NCBI RefSeq assembly: GCF_013911965.1 | Contig: NZ_JACESE010000016.1 | Span: 20,660 to 84,659, forward strand | DNA from: Phenylobacterium sp. | GTDB lineage: Bacteria; Pseudomonadota; Alphaproteobacteria; Caulobacterales; Caulobacteraceae | Length of the DNA: 64,000 bases | Reading direction: 5' to 3' | Shown: in pieces, positions 63,977 through 64,000 of the stretch | Position numbering within the stretch: position 1 is the stretch's first letter | How the letters are laid out: each line of letters starts with the position of its first letter | Made by a program: the position numbers and the translations under genes | The notes under the pieces: model-generated | The model's database searches: none | What the model was told of the DNA's origin: nothing | Seen by the model: only the letters and a program-made list of their open reading frames with translations

Positions 63977-64000
63977 ATGGACCCCGCCACCGCCCGCCCC
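63977..64000 (+). CDS. start of a gene running off the right edge
   Basis: ATG at 63977 follows a GGAGGAG Shine-Dalgarno five nt upstream and opens MDPATARP to the window end. Only eight codons are visible, so the product cannot be named. It is divergent from the DUF2237 gene. Confidence 0.5.

Overview
The window is a GC-rich (about 70%), densely packed stretch of alphaproteobacterial chromosome, most likely Caulobacteraceae (Phenylobacterium/Caulobacter/Brevundimonas type). This rests on the gene content and order (obgE-proB-proA-nadD-rsfS-rlmH, a split F1 operon atpHAGDC with an 88-residue epsilon subunit next to a CC_3452-type small secreted protein), a Caulobacter-type TonB receptor, and a promoter resembling the Caulobacter housekeeping consensus. 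No integrase, transposase, prophage, CRISPR array or plasmid gene was seen. This is core chromosome, and the most interesting signals are regulatory sites and small elements rather than a new multi-gene system.

Layout. 1-4.2 kb: a degenerate aldo/keto reductase-fold protein, an XdhC-type factor, and the molybdenum-cofactor operon moaB-moaC-moeA (minus strand, 4-nt overlaps). 4.3-8.8 kb: leucine genes leuC, leuD and leuB on the minus strand, interrupted by a double-VOC protein and an ABM-domain protein. 8.9-14.1 kb: MFS transporter, LysR regulator, alanine dehydrogenase, mtgA, nitroreductase. 14.2-18.2 kb: WD40 protein, orphan ExbD, CobW-type GTPase and a cation diffusion facilitator, the last two divergent around a near-perfect Zur box. 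18.2-30.3 kb (all plus strand): rplU-rpmA, acetyltransferase, obgE-proB-proA-nadD-rsfS-rlmH, EnvC-like factor, ctpA, divergent polysaccharide deacetylase, rppH, alpha/beta hydrolase. 30.3-36.9 kb (minus): a secreted unknown, atpC-D-G-A-H, a small hotdog protein, a CC_3452-like protein. 37.2-44 kb: PBP1A, a large TonB-dependent receptor, an outer-membrane barrel protein, an exported ABM protein, tRNA-Arg(CCG). 44-52 kb: ABC ATPase, CHCC zinc finger protein, L,D-transpeptidase-like protein, orphan OmpR-type regulator, VOC protein, xthA, a candidate sRNA, lolA, cysteine synthase family protein, amidohydrolase, lipoprotein. 52-64 kb: small unknowns, a methyltransferase/MerR pair around a SoxR-box-like palindrome, HPP-CBS protein, a GT2-GT39-VTT operon, tRNA-Ser(CGA), hotdog thioesterase, S10 peptidase, Bax-inhibitor-1 protein, thpR, a DUF2237 protein, and the start of one more gene.

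Signals most worth following: a 16-bp palindrome differing from the parS consensus at two positions (60424-60439); a 14/15 match to the Zur box (17165-17179); a SoxR-type operator placed in a 19-bp promoter spacer between a MerR regulator and a methyltransferase; a candidate trans-acting sRNA with two CU-rich hairpin loops between lolA and xthA; two copies of a 126-129-bp cloverleaf-like intergenic element whose last hairpin shows compensatory base changes; and a CTG start for rsfS behind a strong Shine-Dalgarno. All calls come from reading the sequence; no database search was run.
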